Positions 53,927 through 63,089 of a DNA stretch of 64,000 nucleotides are shown here, piece by piece. The position numbers and the translations under genes were made by a program. The DNA is from Nonomuraea glycinis (GTDB taxonomy: Bacteria; Actinomycetota; Actinomycetes; Streptosporangiales; Streptosporangiaceae), in NCBI RefSeq assembly GCF_014646515.1, contig NZ_BMNK01000019.1, forward strand, positions 95,890 to 159,889. The letters are read 5' to 3'. Under the pieces are notes generated by a model. It searched no databases, was not told the origin of the DNA, and worked only from the letters and a program-made list of their open reading frames with translations. Position 1 is the stretch's first letter, and every line of letters starts with the position of its first letter.

Positions 53927-54292
53927 ATGGACATGGGACAACTCAGCAGCATCCTGCCGCTGATTCTGCTGGTGGTGGTGTTCTACTTCCTGCTGATCCG
54001 TCCTCAGCGCAAGCGTCAGCAGGAAGCGCTCAAGATGCAGAACTCGTTGGCGCCCGGCGCCAGCGTCATGACGACGACGGGCCTGTTCGCCACCGTGGTC
54101 GCCGTGGAGAACGAGGACGTCATCCTCGAACTGGCGCCCGGCGTCCAGACCCGCTGGGTCAAGGCGGCCATCGGTCGAGTCGTCACCCCTGGTGACGAGC
54201 CTGTGGACGAGGTCGACAGCGACGCGGTCGACGAGAAGGATGCGAGTGTGGAGCACAACGGCGATCAGGGCTCCAGCAGCAAGCAATCCTGA
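53927..54292 (+). CDS. yajC: Sec translocon accessory protein YajC
   Basis: 121 residues: MDMGQLSSILPLILLVVVFYFLLIRPQRKRQQEAL is the defining YajC segment (one membrane helix followed by basic RPQRKR). The ordered domain GASVMTTTGLFATVVAVENEDVIL follows, then an acidic tail. Start ATG 53927 fits the family; an ATG 18 nt upstream is alternative. It precedes secD and secF as in most bacteria, part of SecDF-YajC. Confidence 0.93.
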   Translation: MDMGQLSSILPLILLVVVFYFLLIRPQRKRQQEALKMQNSLAPGASVMTTTGLFATVVAVENEDVILELAPGVQTRWVKAAIGRVVTPGDEPVDEVDSDAVDEKDASVEHNGDQGSSSKQS

Positions 54293-54335
54293 CTAGGCTC
54301 CCCACCCGACTCCTACCTGAAAGAATCGACGACCA

Positions 54336-56126
54336 GTGGCCCGACCGACCAGCAGCCACAGCAAGCCGGGGCGCACGCTCCTGCTGCTCCTGGCGCTCAC
54401 CCTCGCCCTGGGCGGGACGATGTTCCTGCAGCAGGCGTTCACGCCGAAGCTGGGGCTAGACCTCGCCGGTGGCACGACGGTGACCCTCTCTCCCGTCACA
54501 CAGAACGGTGCGGCTCCACCTGAGGAGATCCTGGACCGCGCGGTCAACATCATCCGGACCCGGGTCAACGGGACCGGCATCTCCGACGCGGAAGTCGCCA
54601 AATCCGGCGACAACATCATCATCTCCATCCCCGGCGTCGGGCAGAGCGAGGCCATCGCGCTGGTCGCCACCACGGCGGAGCTCCGCTTCCGGCAGGTGAT
54701 GGCCATGGAGCCGACGCAGCTGCTGCAGGATCAGCTCGCGACCGAGGCTCCGACCCCCGGCGCCTCACCGTCCGCCGCGCCGAGCTCTCCCTCGTCGTCC
54801 GTGCCGACCCAGTCGGTCGTGCCCCAGTCGACCACGTCACCGGCCGCGCGGCCCTCCGCCACCCCCACGGGCAAGGCGCTGTCGTCGGCCCTGACCTCGC
54901 CCGCCCCGGTCCCTTCGGCGACCGAGACCAAGAAGCAGCCCAACAAGGGCGACAACAGCCGGAAGACGAGCCCGACGCCGAGTCCGAGCGCTCAGCCGGA
55001 AGACGACCCCAACGCCGGCATCAACACCCAGGGCATCGACCCGGCGGTGCTCAAGCAGTTCAACGAGCTTGACTGCACCGACCCGAAGAAGCGCGGCCAG
55101 GGCGTTCAGGACGACCCCAACAAGCAGTACGCCGGGTGCGAGACCGACGGCACCTTCAAGTACGTCCTCGACGTGGCCAAGGTGGTCGGCACCGACATCG
55201 ACACCGCCTCCTCGGGTGTCCAGCAGGGCAGCACCGAGTGGGTCGTCCAGCTCGACTTCAAGAGCAAGGGCGCCACCGAGTGGAGCAAGCTCACCTCCGC
55301 GGCGTTCAACTCGCAGGAGCCGCGCAACAAGGTCGCGGTCGTCCTCGACGGCGTCGTGATCACCGCCCCCAACATCATCAGCCCGATTCCCGGCGGCCGC
55401 GCCGAGATCACCGGCGGCTTCAACCAGAAGAGCGCGGGTGAGCTGGCCGAGCAGCTCAAGTACGGCGCGCTGCCGCTGAAGTTCGAGCGCAGCTCCATCG
55501 ACACGGTCTCCTCGACGCTCGGCCAGGACCAGCTCCGTGGCGGCCTGATCTCCGGCATCATCGGCCTGGCGCTCGTGGTCATCTACTCGTTGCTCTACTA
55601 CCGCGGCCTGGGCATCGTGGCCGTGCTGAGCCTCGTGGTCGCCTCGATCCTCACCTACACGGCGGTGGTGGTGCTCGGCCAGAACGCCGGGTTCCGGCTG
55701 TCGCTGCCGCACATCATCGGCCTGGTGGTGTCCATCGGCATCACCGCCGACTCCTTCATCGTCTACTTCGAGCGCATCCGCGACGAGATGAAGGAGGGCC
55801 GCCGCACGCTGCGCGCGGCCGTCGAGGTGGCCTGGGTCCGCGCCCGGCGCACGATCCTGATCGCCGACGCCGTCATGTTCATCGCCGCGGTCGTGCTCTA
55901 CGTCCTGGCGGTGGGCGGTGTGGCCGGGTTCGCGTTCGCGATGGGCCTGACCACGTTGATCGACATCGTGGTGGTGTTCATGTTCACGAAGCCGTTCATC
56001 GCCCTGCTGGCGAGAATGAAGTTCTTCGCCAAGGGACATCCGCTGTCCGGCCTCGACGCCGAGCGCATGAGCGTCAACCCGTCGTCCGGCGCCGCCGGTC
56101 ACAAGAACACCGTGCAGGAGGCCTGA
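54336..56126 (+). CDS. secD: Protein translocase subunit SecD
   Basis: 596 residues from GTG. First membrane helix (TLLLLLALTLALGGTMFLQQ), then GLDLAGGTTVTL, periplasmic P1 domain, and six-helix RND core with GLVVSIGITADSFIVYFERIRDE containing the conserved D4 Asp. A low-complexity insert rich in Pro, Ser, Thr, Ala (about residues 135-215) interrupts the periplasmic domain; short versions of this insert are seen in other actinomycetes. With SecF it uses proton flow to pull exported proteins. Confidence 0.95.
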   Translation: MARPTSSHSKPGRTLLLLLALTLALGGTMFLQQAFTPKLGLDLAGGTTVTLSPVTQNGAAPPEEILDRAVNIIRTRVNGTGISDAEVAKSGDNIIISIPGVGQSEAIALVATTAELRFRQVMAMEPTQLLQDQLATEAPTPGASPSAAPSSPSSSVPTQSVVPQSTTSPAARPSATPTGKALSSALTSPAPVPSATETKKQPNKGDNSRKTSPTPSPSAQPEDDPNAGINTQGIDPAVLKQFNELDCTDPKKRGQGVQDDPNKQYAGCETDGTFKYVLDVAKVVGTDIDTASSGVQQGSTEWVVQLDFKSKGATEWSKLTSAAFNSQEPRNKVAVVLDGVVITAPNIISPIPGGRAEITGGFNQKSAGELAEQLKYGALPLKFERSSIDTVSSTLGQDQLRGGLISGIIGLALVVIYSLLYYRGLGIVAVLSLVVASILTYTAVVVLGQNAGFRLSLPHIIGLVVSIGITADSFIVYFERIRDEMKEGRRTLRAAVEVAWVRARRTILIADAVMFIAAVVLYVLAVGGVAGFAFAMGLTTLIDIVVVFMFTKPFIALLARMKFFAKGHPLSGLDAERMSVNPSSGAAGHKNTVQEA

Positions 56127-56127
56127 G

Positions 56128-57123
56128 ATGGGACTGGGGCGTCGCCTCTACCGCGGCGAGATCGATGTCGACTTCGTCGGCAAGTGGAGGCTGTGGTACG
56201 GCCTTTCCGGTCTGCTGCTGGTCATCTCGCTCGCGGGACTGCTGATCAACGGCCTCAACCTGGGCGTCGAGTTCAAGGGCGGCTCGGTCTTCTCCTTCAA
56301 GCCGCAGTCCAGCGTCAGCGTCGAGGAGGTGCGCGGCACCTTCAGCGACGAGGGCGTGCACCAGCCGATCGTGCAGACCGCCGGAGAGCGTTACCGGGTC
56401 ACCACTGAGACGCTCTCGGAGAGCACCACCCTCAAGATGCAGGACGTGATCTCGAAGGAGTACGGCGTCCCCGTCAACGAGGTCAACATCCAGTCGATCG
56501 GCGCGTCCTGGGGCGGTGAGGTCTCGGAGAAGGCCTGGATCGGCCTGGGCGTGTTCATGCTGGCGATCATCCTGTACCTGTCGATGGCGTTCGAGCCGAA
56601 AATGGCTTTGGCGGCGATCGTCGCGCTGGTGCACGACCTCGTCATCACCGCGGGCGTCTACGCCTGGTCGGGCTTCGAGGTCACGCCGGCCACCCTGCTG
56701 GGCTTCCTGACCATCCTCGGTTACTCGCTCTACGACGCGGTCGTGGTGTTCGACATGATCAAGGAAGTCACGGCCAAGCTGGGCACCACCTCGAAGCAGA
56801 CGTACTCGATGGCGGCCAACGACGCGCTCAACCACACGCTGATCCGATCGCTGAACACCTCGCTGGTCGCGATCCTGCCGGTTGCGGCGATCCTGTTCAT
56901 CGGCACCACGGTGCTGGGCGCGGGGACGCTGAAGGACCTGTCGCTGGCCCTGTTCGTCGGCATGGTCGTCGGCACCTACTCCTCCCTGTGCGTCGCCACA
57001 CCGCTGCTGGTGACGCTCAAGGAGCGGGAGCCGAAATATCAGGCCATCGCCAGGAGGATCGCCTCCACCAGCGGTGCCAAGGGCGCCAAGGGCTCCAAGA
57101 GCGCCGCGACTGCCAACGGCTGA
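56128..57123 (+). CDS. secF: Protein translocase subunit SecF
   Basis: 331 residues beginning 1 nt after the secD stop. GLSGLLLVISLAGLLINGLNLGVEFKGGSVFSF gives helix 1 and the conserved FKGG. The C-half holds the RND motifs HDLVITAGVYAWSGFEVTPATLLGFLTILGYSLYDAVVVFD and RSLNTSL. The basic Lys-rich tail is normal. A GC hairpin terminator follows 12 bp after the stop. Confidence 0.95.
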   Translation: MGLGRRLYRGEIDVDFVGKWRLWYGLSGLLLVISLAGLLINGLNLGVEFKGGSVFSFKPQSSVSVEEVRGTFSDEGVHQPIVQTAGERYRVTTETLSESTTLKMQDVISKEYGVPVNEVNIQSIGASWGGEVSEKAWIGLGVFMLAIILYLSMAFEPKMALAAIVALVHDLVITAGVYAWSGFEVTPATLLGFLTILGYSLYDAVVVFDMIKEVTAKLGTTSKQTYSMAANDALNHTLIRSLNTSLVAILPVAAILFIGTTVLGAGTLKDLSLALFVGMVVGTYSSLCVATPLLVTLKEREPKYQAIARRIASTSGAKGAKGSKSAATANG

Positions 57124-57135
57124 CCTGTTCCACCT

Positions 57136-57170
57136 CGACGCCCCCGCCCAGGTCCAGGGCGGGGGCGTCG
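57136..57170 (+). terminator. GC-rich terminator hairpin after secF
   Basis: Perfect 14-bp arms 57136-57149 and 57157-57170 with a 7-nt loop, no T-tract; begins 13 bp after the secF stop. Confidence 0.8.
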
Positions 57171-57310
57171 TCATGTCCGGCCGTCCCTGAGGGGGCGCGT
57201 GCGTCCCCGGCGGCGTGGGGCGGGGAATCGGGGCCGCGTGGTCGGAGTACGGGCCGTCATGGGCCATCATGGAGCCCGTCAGGCGTGGGACCGGCCCCCG
57301 GAGGAGAACG

Positions 57311-57832
57311 GTGAAGAGCGAGCTGAGCACGACGATCATGGAGCGCATCCGGGACGTGCCGGACTACCCCCAGCCGGGCGTGCTGTTCAAGGACATCACG
57401 CCCCTGCTCGGCGACCCCGTGGCGTTCGCGGCCGTGGTGGACGAGCTGGCCGGGCTGCACGACGTGGACAAGATCGTCGGCATCGAGGCACGCGGGTTCA
57501 TCCTGGGGGCCCCGGTCGCCTACCGCACCGGCGCTGGATTCGTGCCGGTCAGGAAGAAGGGCAAACTTCCCGCCCCGACCCTGGCGGAGTCCTACGAGCT
57601 GGAGTACGGCACCGCTACCGTCGAGGTGCACCACGACGCGTTCACGCCCGGCGACCGGGTCCTGATCGTCGACGACGTGCTGGCCACGGGCGGCACCGCG
57701 GCGGCGACCGTGGAGCTGGTCCGCAGGGCCGGCGGCGAAGTGGTGTGCTTCGCCGTCCTGATGGAGCTCGCCTTCCTCAAGGGGCGCGAGCGGCTGACAG
57801 GCGTGGAGATCCGCTCCCTGGTGATCGTCTGA
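57311..57832 (+). CDS. apt: Adenine phosphoribosyltransferase
   Basis: 173 residues from GTG 57311, with GGAGGAGAACG just upstream; the frame is open further up but without a ribosome site. The PRPP loop VLIVDDVLATGGTAAA is diagnostic; KDITPLLGDPVAF, GIEARGFILGAPVAYR, and PVRKKGKLPAPTLAESYELEYG complete the type I PRTase. It salvages adenine to AMP. Located between secF and rel as in streptomycetes and mycobacteria. Confidence 0.95.
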   Translation: MKSELSTTIMERIRDVPDYPQPGVLFKDITPLLGDPVAFAAVVDELAGLHDVDKIVGIEARGFILGAPVAYRTGAGFVPVRKKGKLPAPTLAESYELEYGTATVEVHHDAFTPGDRVLIVDDVLATGGTAAATVELVRRAGGEVVCFAVLMELAFLKGRERLTGVEIRSLVIV

Positions 57833-57904
57833 ACGGGCCCGCGACGGTCCGGGTTCGCCACCTGGATACACTGGGGGATCTGGACTCGAACGTAAGGAGT
57901 CTGT

Positions 57905-60196
57905 GTGCCCCGTGATGTGGTCGTGCCCGACGTAACGGACGCAGGCAGTGCCGAGACTGTCTCCGGCGCGCCCACCGGACGTCGCAGGCGCTTTGGGGGT
58001 GGGGCCATGAATCCCGTGCTGGAGCCGCTCTTCAGGACGGTCCGGGCCACCCACCCCAAGGCCGACCTGCGGCTGATCGAGCGGGCTTACGACATGGCGG
58101 CTTACCACCACCGTGATCAGAAGCGTAAGAGCGGCGATCCCTACATCACGCACCCGCTGGCCGTGGCGACGATCCTGGCCGAGCTCGGCACCGACGACGA
58201 GACGCTCTGCGCCGCCCTGCTGCACGACACGGTCGAGGACACCGCCTACAGCCTCGACGAGCTCCGCGCCGACTTCGGCGACACGATCATGTCCCTGGTC
58301 GACGGCGTCACCAAGCTGGACAAGGTCAAGTTCGGTGACGCGGCGCAGGCCGAGACCGTGCGCAAGATGGTCGTCGCCATGTCGCGCGACATCCGGGTGC
58401 TGATCATCAAGCTGGCCGACCGGCTGCACAACATGCGCACGATGCGCTACCTGCCCGAGCACAAGCGCCACCAGAAGTCCCGCGAGACCCTGGAGATCTT
58501 CGCGCCGCTGGCCCACCGCCTCGGCATGAACACGATCAAGTGGGAGCTCGAGGACCTGGCCTTCGCCATGCTCTACCCCAAGCGCTACGACGAGATCGCC
58601 CGGATGGTGTCGGAGCGGGCCCCGCGCAGGGACCTGTTCCTGCAGGAGGTCATCGAGAAGGTCTCCGGCGACCTGCGCGAGGCGAAGATCCGCGCCGTGG
58701 TCAAGGGCAGGCCCAAGCACTACTACTCGGTCTACCAGAAGATGATCGCCCGCGACGTGGCCTTCGACGACATCTACGACCTGGTGGGCATCCGGGTCCT
58801 CGTCGACAGCGTGCGCGACTGCTACGCGGCGCTCGGCACCATCCACGCGCGCTGGAATCCGGTCCCCGGCCGGTTCAAGGACTACATCGCGATGCCCAAG
58901 TTCAACATGTACCAATCGCTGCACACGACGGTGATCGGTCCCGAGGGCAAGCCGGTGGAGCTGCAGATCCGCACGCACGGCATGCACCACCGGGCCGAGT
59001 ACGGCGTGGCCGCCCACTGGAAGTACAAGGAGGAGGTCGGCGGGCCGGGTCCCACCGGCAAGGTCAAGCCGGGCAGCGACATGGCCTGGCTGCGCCAACT
59101 GCTCGACTGGCAGAAGGAGACGTCCGACCCCGGCGAGTTCCTGGAGTCGCTGCGCTTCGACCTGTCGGTGTCGGAGGTCTACGTCTTCACCCCGAAGGGC
59201 CAGGTCATCGCCCTGCCCGAAGGGGGCACGCCGGTCGACTTCGCCTACGCCGTGCACACCGAGGTCGGCCACCGCTGCATCGGCGCCCGGGTCAACGGCC
59301 GGCTGGTGCCGCTGGAGTCGCGGCTCGGCAACGGCGACACCGTGGAGATCTTCACCTCCAAGTCGCCCGACGCCGGCCCCTCGCGGGACTGGCTCAAGTT
59401 CGTCAAGTCCGGCCGCGCCCGTAACAAGATCCGCCAGTGGTTCTCCAAGGAGCGCCGCGAGACCGCGATCGAGGCGGGCAAGGAGGCCATCGGCCGGGCC
59501 ATGCGCAAGCAGGGCCTGCCGCTGCAGCGGCTGATGTCCGGCGAGGCGCTGCTGGCACTGGCGCGCGACCTGCGCTACTCCGACGTGTCGGCCCTCTACG
59601 CGGCCGTGGGCGAGGGCCACACGGCCGCGCAGACGGTCGTGCAGAAGCTGGTGGCGTCCATCGGCGGGGTTGACAGCGCCGAAGAGGACATCGCCGAGAC
59701 CTCGCTGCCGACCCGCCTGCGCGGCCGCCCCCGGGGCGGCGGCGCGGGAGTCGTGGTGGCGGGCGACGCCGACGTGTGGGTACGCCTGTCCAAGTGCTGC
59801 ACCCCCGTGCCCGGCGATGAGATCGTCGGCTTCGTCACCCGGGGCCACGGCGTGTCCGTGCACCGCGGCGACTGCACCAACGTGGCGCAGCTCAAGGAGC
59901 AGCCGGACCGGCTGGTGGAGGTGAGCTGGTCGCCGGGGGACGACAGTGTGTTCCTGGTGGCGATCCAGGTGGAGGCGCTGGACCGGCCCCGCCTGCTGTC
60001 CGACGTCACCCGCACCCTGTCCGACCAGCACGTCAACATCCTGAGCGCGTCGGTCACCACCTCGCGCGACCGGGTGGCGGTCAGCAAGTTCACTTTCGAG
60101 ATGGGCGATCCCAAGCACCTGGGGCACGTCCTCAAGGCCGTGCGCGGCATCCAGGGTGTCTTCGACGTCTACCGTGTGAGCGGCGCCGGCAGCTGA
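57905..60196 (+). CDS. rel: Bifunctional (p)ppGpp synthetase/hydrolase Rel
   Basis: 763 residues. HD hydrolase domain intact (SGDPYITHPLAVATILAEL; ALLHDTVEDTAYSLDEL); synthetase domain with GRPKHYYSVYQKM, DIYDLVGIRVLVDS and GRFKDYIAMPKFNMYQSLHTTV. The RFKD (RxKD) motif marks a bifunctional Rel rather than EXDD-type RelA. TGS (VYVFTPKGQVIALPEGGTPVDFAYAVHTEVGH) and ACT (VALEV-like, LSDVTRTLSDQHVNILSAS) regulatory domains follow. GTG at 57905 has AAGGAG in position. Confidence 0.96.
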   Translation: MPRDVVVPDVTDAGSAETVSGAPTGRRRRFGGGAMNPVLEPLFRTVRATHPKADLRLIERAYDMAAYHHRDQKRKSGDPYITHPLAVATILAELGTDDETLCAALLHDTVEDTAYSLDELRADFGDTIMSLVDGVTKLDKVKFGDAAQAETVRKMVVAMSRDIRVLIIKLADRLHNMRTMRYLPEHKRHQKSRETLEIFAPLAHRLGMNTIKWELEDLAFAMLYPKRYDEIARMVSERAPRRDLFLQEVIEKVSGDLREAKIRAVVKGRPKHYYSVYQKMIARDVAFDDIYDLVGIRVLVDSVRDCYAALGTIHARWNPVPGRFKDYIAMPKFNMYQSLHTTVIGPEGKPVELQIRTHGMHHRAEYGVAAHWKYKEEVGGPGPTGKVKPGSDMAWLRQLLDWQKETSDPGEFLESLRFDLSVSEVYVFTPKGQVIALPEGGTPVDFAYAVHTEVGHRCIGARVNGRLVPLESRLGNGDTVEIFTSKSPDAGPSRDWLKFVKSGRARNKIRQWFSKERRETAIEAGKEAIGRAMRKQGLPLQRLMSGEALLALARDLRYSDVSALYAAVGEGHTAAQTVVQKLVASIGGVDSAEEDIAETSLPTRLRGRPRGGGAGVVVAGDADVWVRLSKCCTPVPGDEIVGFVTRGHGVSVHRGDCTNVAQLKEQPDRLVEVSWSPGDDSVFLVAIQVEALDRPRLLSDVTRTLSDQHVNILSASVTTSRDRVAVSKFTFEMGDPKHLGHVLKAVRGIQGVFDVYRVSGAGS

Positions 60197-60455
60197 GCGG
60201 GCGCGAATCTCGGGTCCAGAGCAACTGGACAGGCTGGTCGGCCCCCTGGGGTGAACGGGTGACACGTCACTTGGCGGATGGGCGACCATGGGCTCGCGTC
60301 ACGGCGGCCCGCTGTCATCCGGTCAGCGGCCGTTCCCCTGGAGGCCCTCAGCCACGTGCGGCGGGTGGCTGAACCAGGCCGGCCGTAAAGAAGAATCTCC
60401 CCGCTCGGAGGCAGCCCTTCGGCGACGGACGGCGAGCCGCAGGGGGCGGGTGCCG

Positions 60456-61553
60456 TCAGTGGTGTCTGAGGTCGGGGAGGTTGACCACGATGGCCTCCTG
60501 GGTGCTGCGGGCGATGACCACGACCGCTTCCTGGGATGGGTCCGGATTTTCCTCCCGATGGGGGACATAGGGCGGGACGAAGATGTAGTCGCCCGGCTTG
60601 GTGTCGATCCGGGTCTCCTGCCCGTCGTCCGGGTCCAGGAAGACGAACGACGGGGCCCCGTCGACCACGTAGATCGCTGTCTCCGACCTGCCGTGGTGGT
60701 GGTCGGCGGACCGGGATGCGGGAGCCACGTGCGTCTGGCCCATCCAGAGCCGCTGCGCGCCCGTCGTGCTCCGGCCGATCGCGGCCAGCCTGCGCATGCC
60801 CGACGTCTGCGCCGTCCGGCCCGACAGTTCGGCGGCGGTGATGTGCCGCAACGGCCGGTGGAAGGCGTCCCCTGTCGCCCGGTAGCCCTCCCACAGGCGG
60901 CCACCCGCCCGGTCCAGCACGCGGGTGGCCACGGCGGCCAGCGCCGCGGGGTGCTCACGCGCGGCGAGGAGCTCCGCGGCGAGTTCGGGGTCGTGGGCGC
61001 GCAGTTCGCGCAGTAGCCACTTGCCGTCGCCGTGCCAGCCGCCGGCCAGCGAGAGCGCCAGCTTGGCGATCTCCTGGACGGCGGTCCAGCCGATGAACGC
61101 CCGCTCGCCCGGATCCGTCACCCCCGACAGGTCGTCCAGGAGGTCCGTCAGGACGTAGCGCGCCCGATCCAGCTCCGCAGGCTCCGGTACGCCCGGTCCG
61201 GCGGCCAGGCGGGCCCGTAGCTCCTGCTGGAGGGCGGTGGCACGGCCGCCGCTGCGGTCGACGAGCACGACCCCGTCCGCGCACATGCGCAGCAGGCTCG
61301 GCCGGCGGCGCTCCGCGTCCTGCTCCAGGTAGGCGGTGAGGCTGGTCTGGCTGTGCGTGAACAGCTCCACCGGCCAGTCCCGCCACCGGCGTGACTCCCG
61401 CTGCGGCCGGACGAGGCCGTCGAGCACGACCACGACGTCCAGGTCGGAGGTGGCCGTGCCGCGCCCGTTCACCAGGCTGCCGCCCAGAAAGGCGAACAGC
61501 GCGTCCGGGAACAGCTCTTCGACGAGGGCACGCGCGTCGCGCACAGCATCCAT
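60456..61553 (-). CDS. Nucleotidyltransferase fused to a cupin domain
   Basis: 365 residues. The N-terminal about 230 are a KNTase-like nucleotidyltransferase: FLGGSLVNGRGTATSDLDVVVV carries the GS-x9-DxD active site, and a helical HEPN-like bundle follows. Residues about 247-365 form a cupin barrel: HHHGRSETAIYVVDG with metal-binding His/Glu and PGDYIFVPPYVPHREEN with the second motif. The two parts are in one frame without a stop, and both look complete. TATGGT on the minus strand is 6 nt before the ATG (leaderless). No partner gene suggests a substrate; sugar-nucleotide or antibiotic modification are guesses. Confidence 0.75.
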   Translation of the reverse strand: MDAVRDARALVEELFPDALFAFLGGSLVNGRGTATSDLDVVVVLDGLVRPQRESRRWRDWPVELFTHSQTSLTAYLEQDAERRRPSLLRMCADGVVLVDRSGGRATALQQELRARLAAGPGVPEPAELDRARYVLTDLLDDLSGVTDPGERAFIGWTAVQEIAKLALSLAGGWHGDGKWLLRELRAHDPELAAELLAAREHPAALAAVATRVLDRAGGRLWEGYRATGDAFHRPLRHITAAELSGRTAQTSGMRRLAAIGRSTTGAQRLWMGQTHVAPASRSADHHHGRSETAIYVVDGAPSFVFLDPDDGQETRIDTKPGDYIFVPPYVPHREENPDPSQEAVVVIARSTQEAIVVNLPDLRHH

Positions 61554-61743
61554 ACGGACACCATAGACACGCCGAGACCTGCTCACCGTGGCCTCAACGC
61601 CAGACCATGAGCGGGCCGGTGCACGTCCATGCGCATGACCGTGAGGCCTCGGGTCATGAGGGCCGGCATCTCATCCTCGGAACGCGGCAGGGCCGACTCC
61701 ACTCGTGAGGTCGTGGCAGGGCCGGCGCGCACTCGTGACACCG

Positions 61744-61795
61744 TGAAGGCCGGTCTCCGTCTCCCGAGACCACGGGGGAGGGACACCGGCCTTCA
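61744..61795. terminator. Long inverted repeat after the DUF349 gene
   Basis: Perfect 11-bp arms 61744-61754 and 61785-61795 flank a 30-nt loop that itself contains GGTCTC...GAGACC. It lies 4 bp after the minus-strand stop of the DUF349 gene and may act as terminator or RNA-processing structure. Confidence 0.5.
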
Positions 61796-61798
61796 GGG

Positions 61799-63028
61799 CT
61801 AGCTGAACTCGGCCAGCGTGCGCTCGGCCTCCTGCAGCCAGGAGCGGCGGGCCGTGATGGCCTCCTCGGCCTCCTTGACGTCCTTGGGCCGGCCGGCCGC
61901 CTGCGCCTTGCCCAGGCGCTTCTCCAGCTGCTCGATCGAGGTGCGCAGCTGGTCGACCGTGCTCTGCGCGCGGGCCCTGGCCTCGGGGTTGGAGCGCTTC
62001 CACTCGGCGTCCTCGGCCTTGCGCACCGCCTCGTCCACCTTGCGGAGCCCGCCTTCGAGCCGGTCACGCTGCTCGCGCGGCACCGGTCCGGCGGCCTCCC
62101 AGCGCTCCAGGAGGTTGCGCAGCGTCACCCTCGCGCTGCGCGCGTCGGTGACGGGCAGCAGCTTCTCGGCCTCGATCAGCAGCTCCTCCTTCACCTCGGC
62201 GTTGGCCGCGAGCGAGGCGTCACGCTCGGCGAAGACGGCCGAGCGCGCGTGGAAGAACTGATCCTGGGCGCCCTTGAAGCGCGCCCACAGCTCGTCCTCC
62301 GCCTCGCGCGAGGCCCTGCCCGCCGTCTTCCAGCGCTGCATCAGGTCCCGGTAGACGGCCGCCGTCTGCGCCCAGTCGGTGGAGTCCGCGATCGCCTCCG
62401 CCTCGGCGACGATCGCCTCCTTGGCGGCGCGGATGCCCTCACGCTGCTCGTCGAGGCCCGCGAAGTAGACCTTGCGCCGCTTGGCGAAGGCGGTGCGGGC
62501 GGCCGACAGCCGCTTCCAGAGCGCGGCCTCGGTGACCCGGTCGATGCGGTCGGCGGCCTTCCACTCCTCGACCAGCTCGCGCAGCCGCTCGCCACCCGAC
62601 TTCCAGTGGGTGGTCTCGTCGGCGATGCGCTCGGCCTCGGCGACGATGCCTTCCTTCGTCGTCCTGGCTTCGGCGCGTGCCTGCTCGCGGGCGGCCTTGA
62701 CCTCCTCGCGGCGCTTGGCGACCAGCTCCGTCAGGCCGTCGAGCCGTGCCGTCAGCGCCGCCAGGTCGCCGATCGCGTGCGCATCGGCGACGGCCTCGCG
62801 CAGCTTGACGATGCTGGCCTCCGCCTGCGCCGGAGCCAGGTCGGTGCCCTTGACCCGCTGCTCCAGCAGCTGGACCTGCCCGGCCAACTCGTCGTACTTG
62901 CGATGGAAATAGGCCAGTGCCTCTTCGGGCTCACCGGCCTGCCAGGACCCGACGGCCCGCTCTCCCTCAGCCGTACGCACGTAGACGGTGCCGTCGTCGT
63001 CTACCCGGCCCCACGGGTCGGTGCTCAC
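61799..63028 (-). CDS. DUF349 repeat protein
   Basis: 409 residues, almost entirely charged alpha helix. At least four DUF349 repeats of about 75 residues occur, each with a W-x6-A/G pattern (LVEEWKAADRIDRVTEAALWKRL; LMQRWKTAGRASREAEDELWARFKGAQDQFF; LLERWEAAGPVPREQRDRLEGGL). Coiled-coil character suggests a scaffold or nucleic-acid-associated role; function unknown. GTG at 63028 with GGGAGG upstream is preferred over an ATG 15 nt earlier. Conserved near rel in actinobacteria. Confidence 0.88.
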   Translation of the reverse strand: MSTDPWGRVDDDGTVYVRTAEGERAVGSWQAGEPEEALAYFHRKYDELAGQVQLLEQRVKGTDLAPAQAEASIVKLREAVADAHAIGDLAALTARLDGLTELVAKRREEVKAAREQARAEARTTKEGIVAEAERIADETTHWKSGGERLRELVEEWKAADRIDRVTEAALWKRLSAARTAFAKRRKVYFAGLDEQREGIRAAKEAIVAEAEAIADSTDWAQTAAVYRDLMQRWKTAGRASREAEDELWARFKGAQDQFFHARSAVFAERDASLAANAEVKEELLIEAEKLLPVTDARSARVTLRNLLERWEAAGPVPREQRDRLEGGLRKVDEAVRKAEDAEWKRSNPEARARAQSTVDQLRTSIEQLEKRLGKAQAAGRPKDVKEAEEAITARRSWLQEAERTLAEFS

Positions 63029-63089
63029 CGTGTCCTCCCGCACTTTCCATCAGACCCTTCGGGACTACTCGTCCCTAGTTTGTATTACG

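Noticed and set aside
57257..60289. 1010-codon open frame on the minus strand opposite apt and rel
   Set aside because: Antisense shadow; the plus-strand Rel and Apt have complete domains and ribosome sites.
60197..60455. Possible small RNA or gene in the gap between rel and the NTase-cupin gene
   Set aside because: No start with ribosome site, no strong hairpin and no promoter-like sequence; I see nothing supportable in it.
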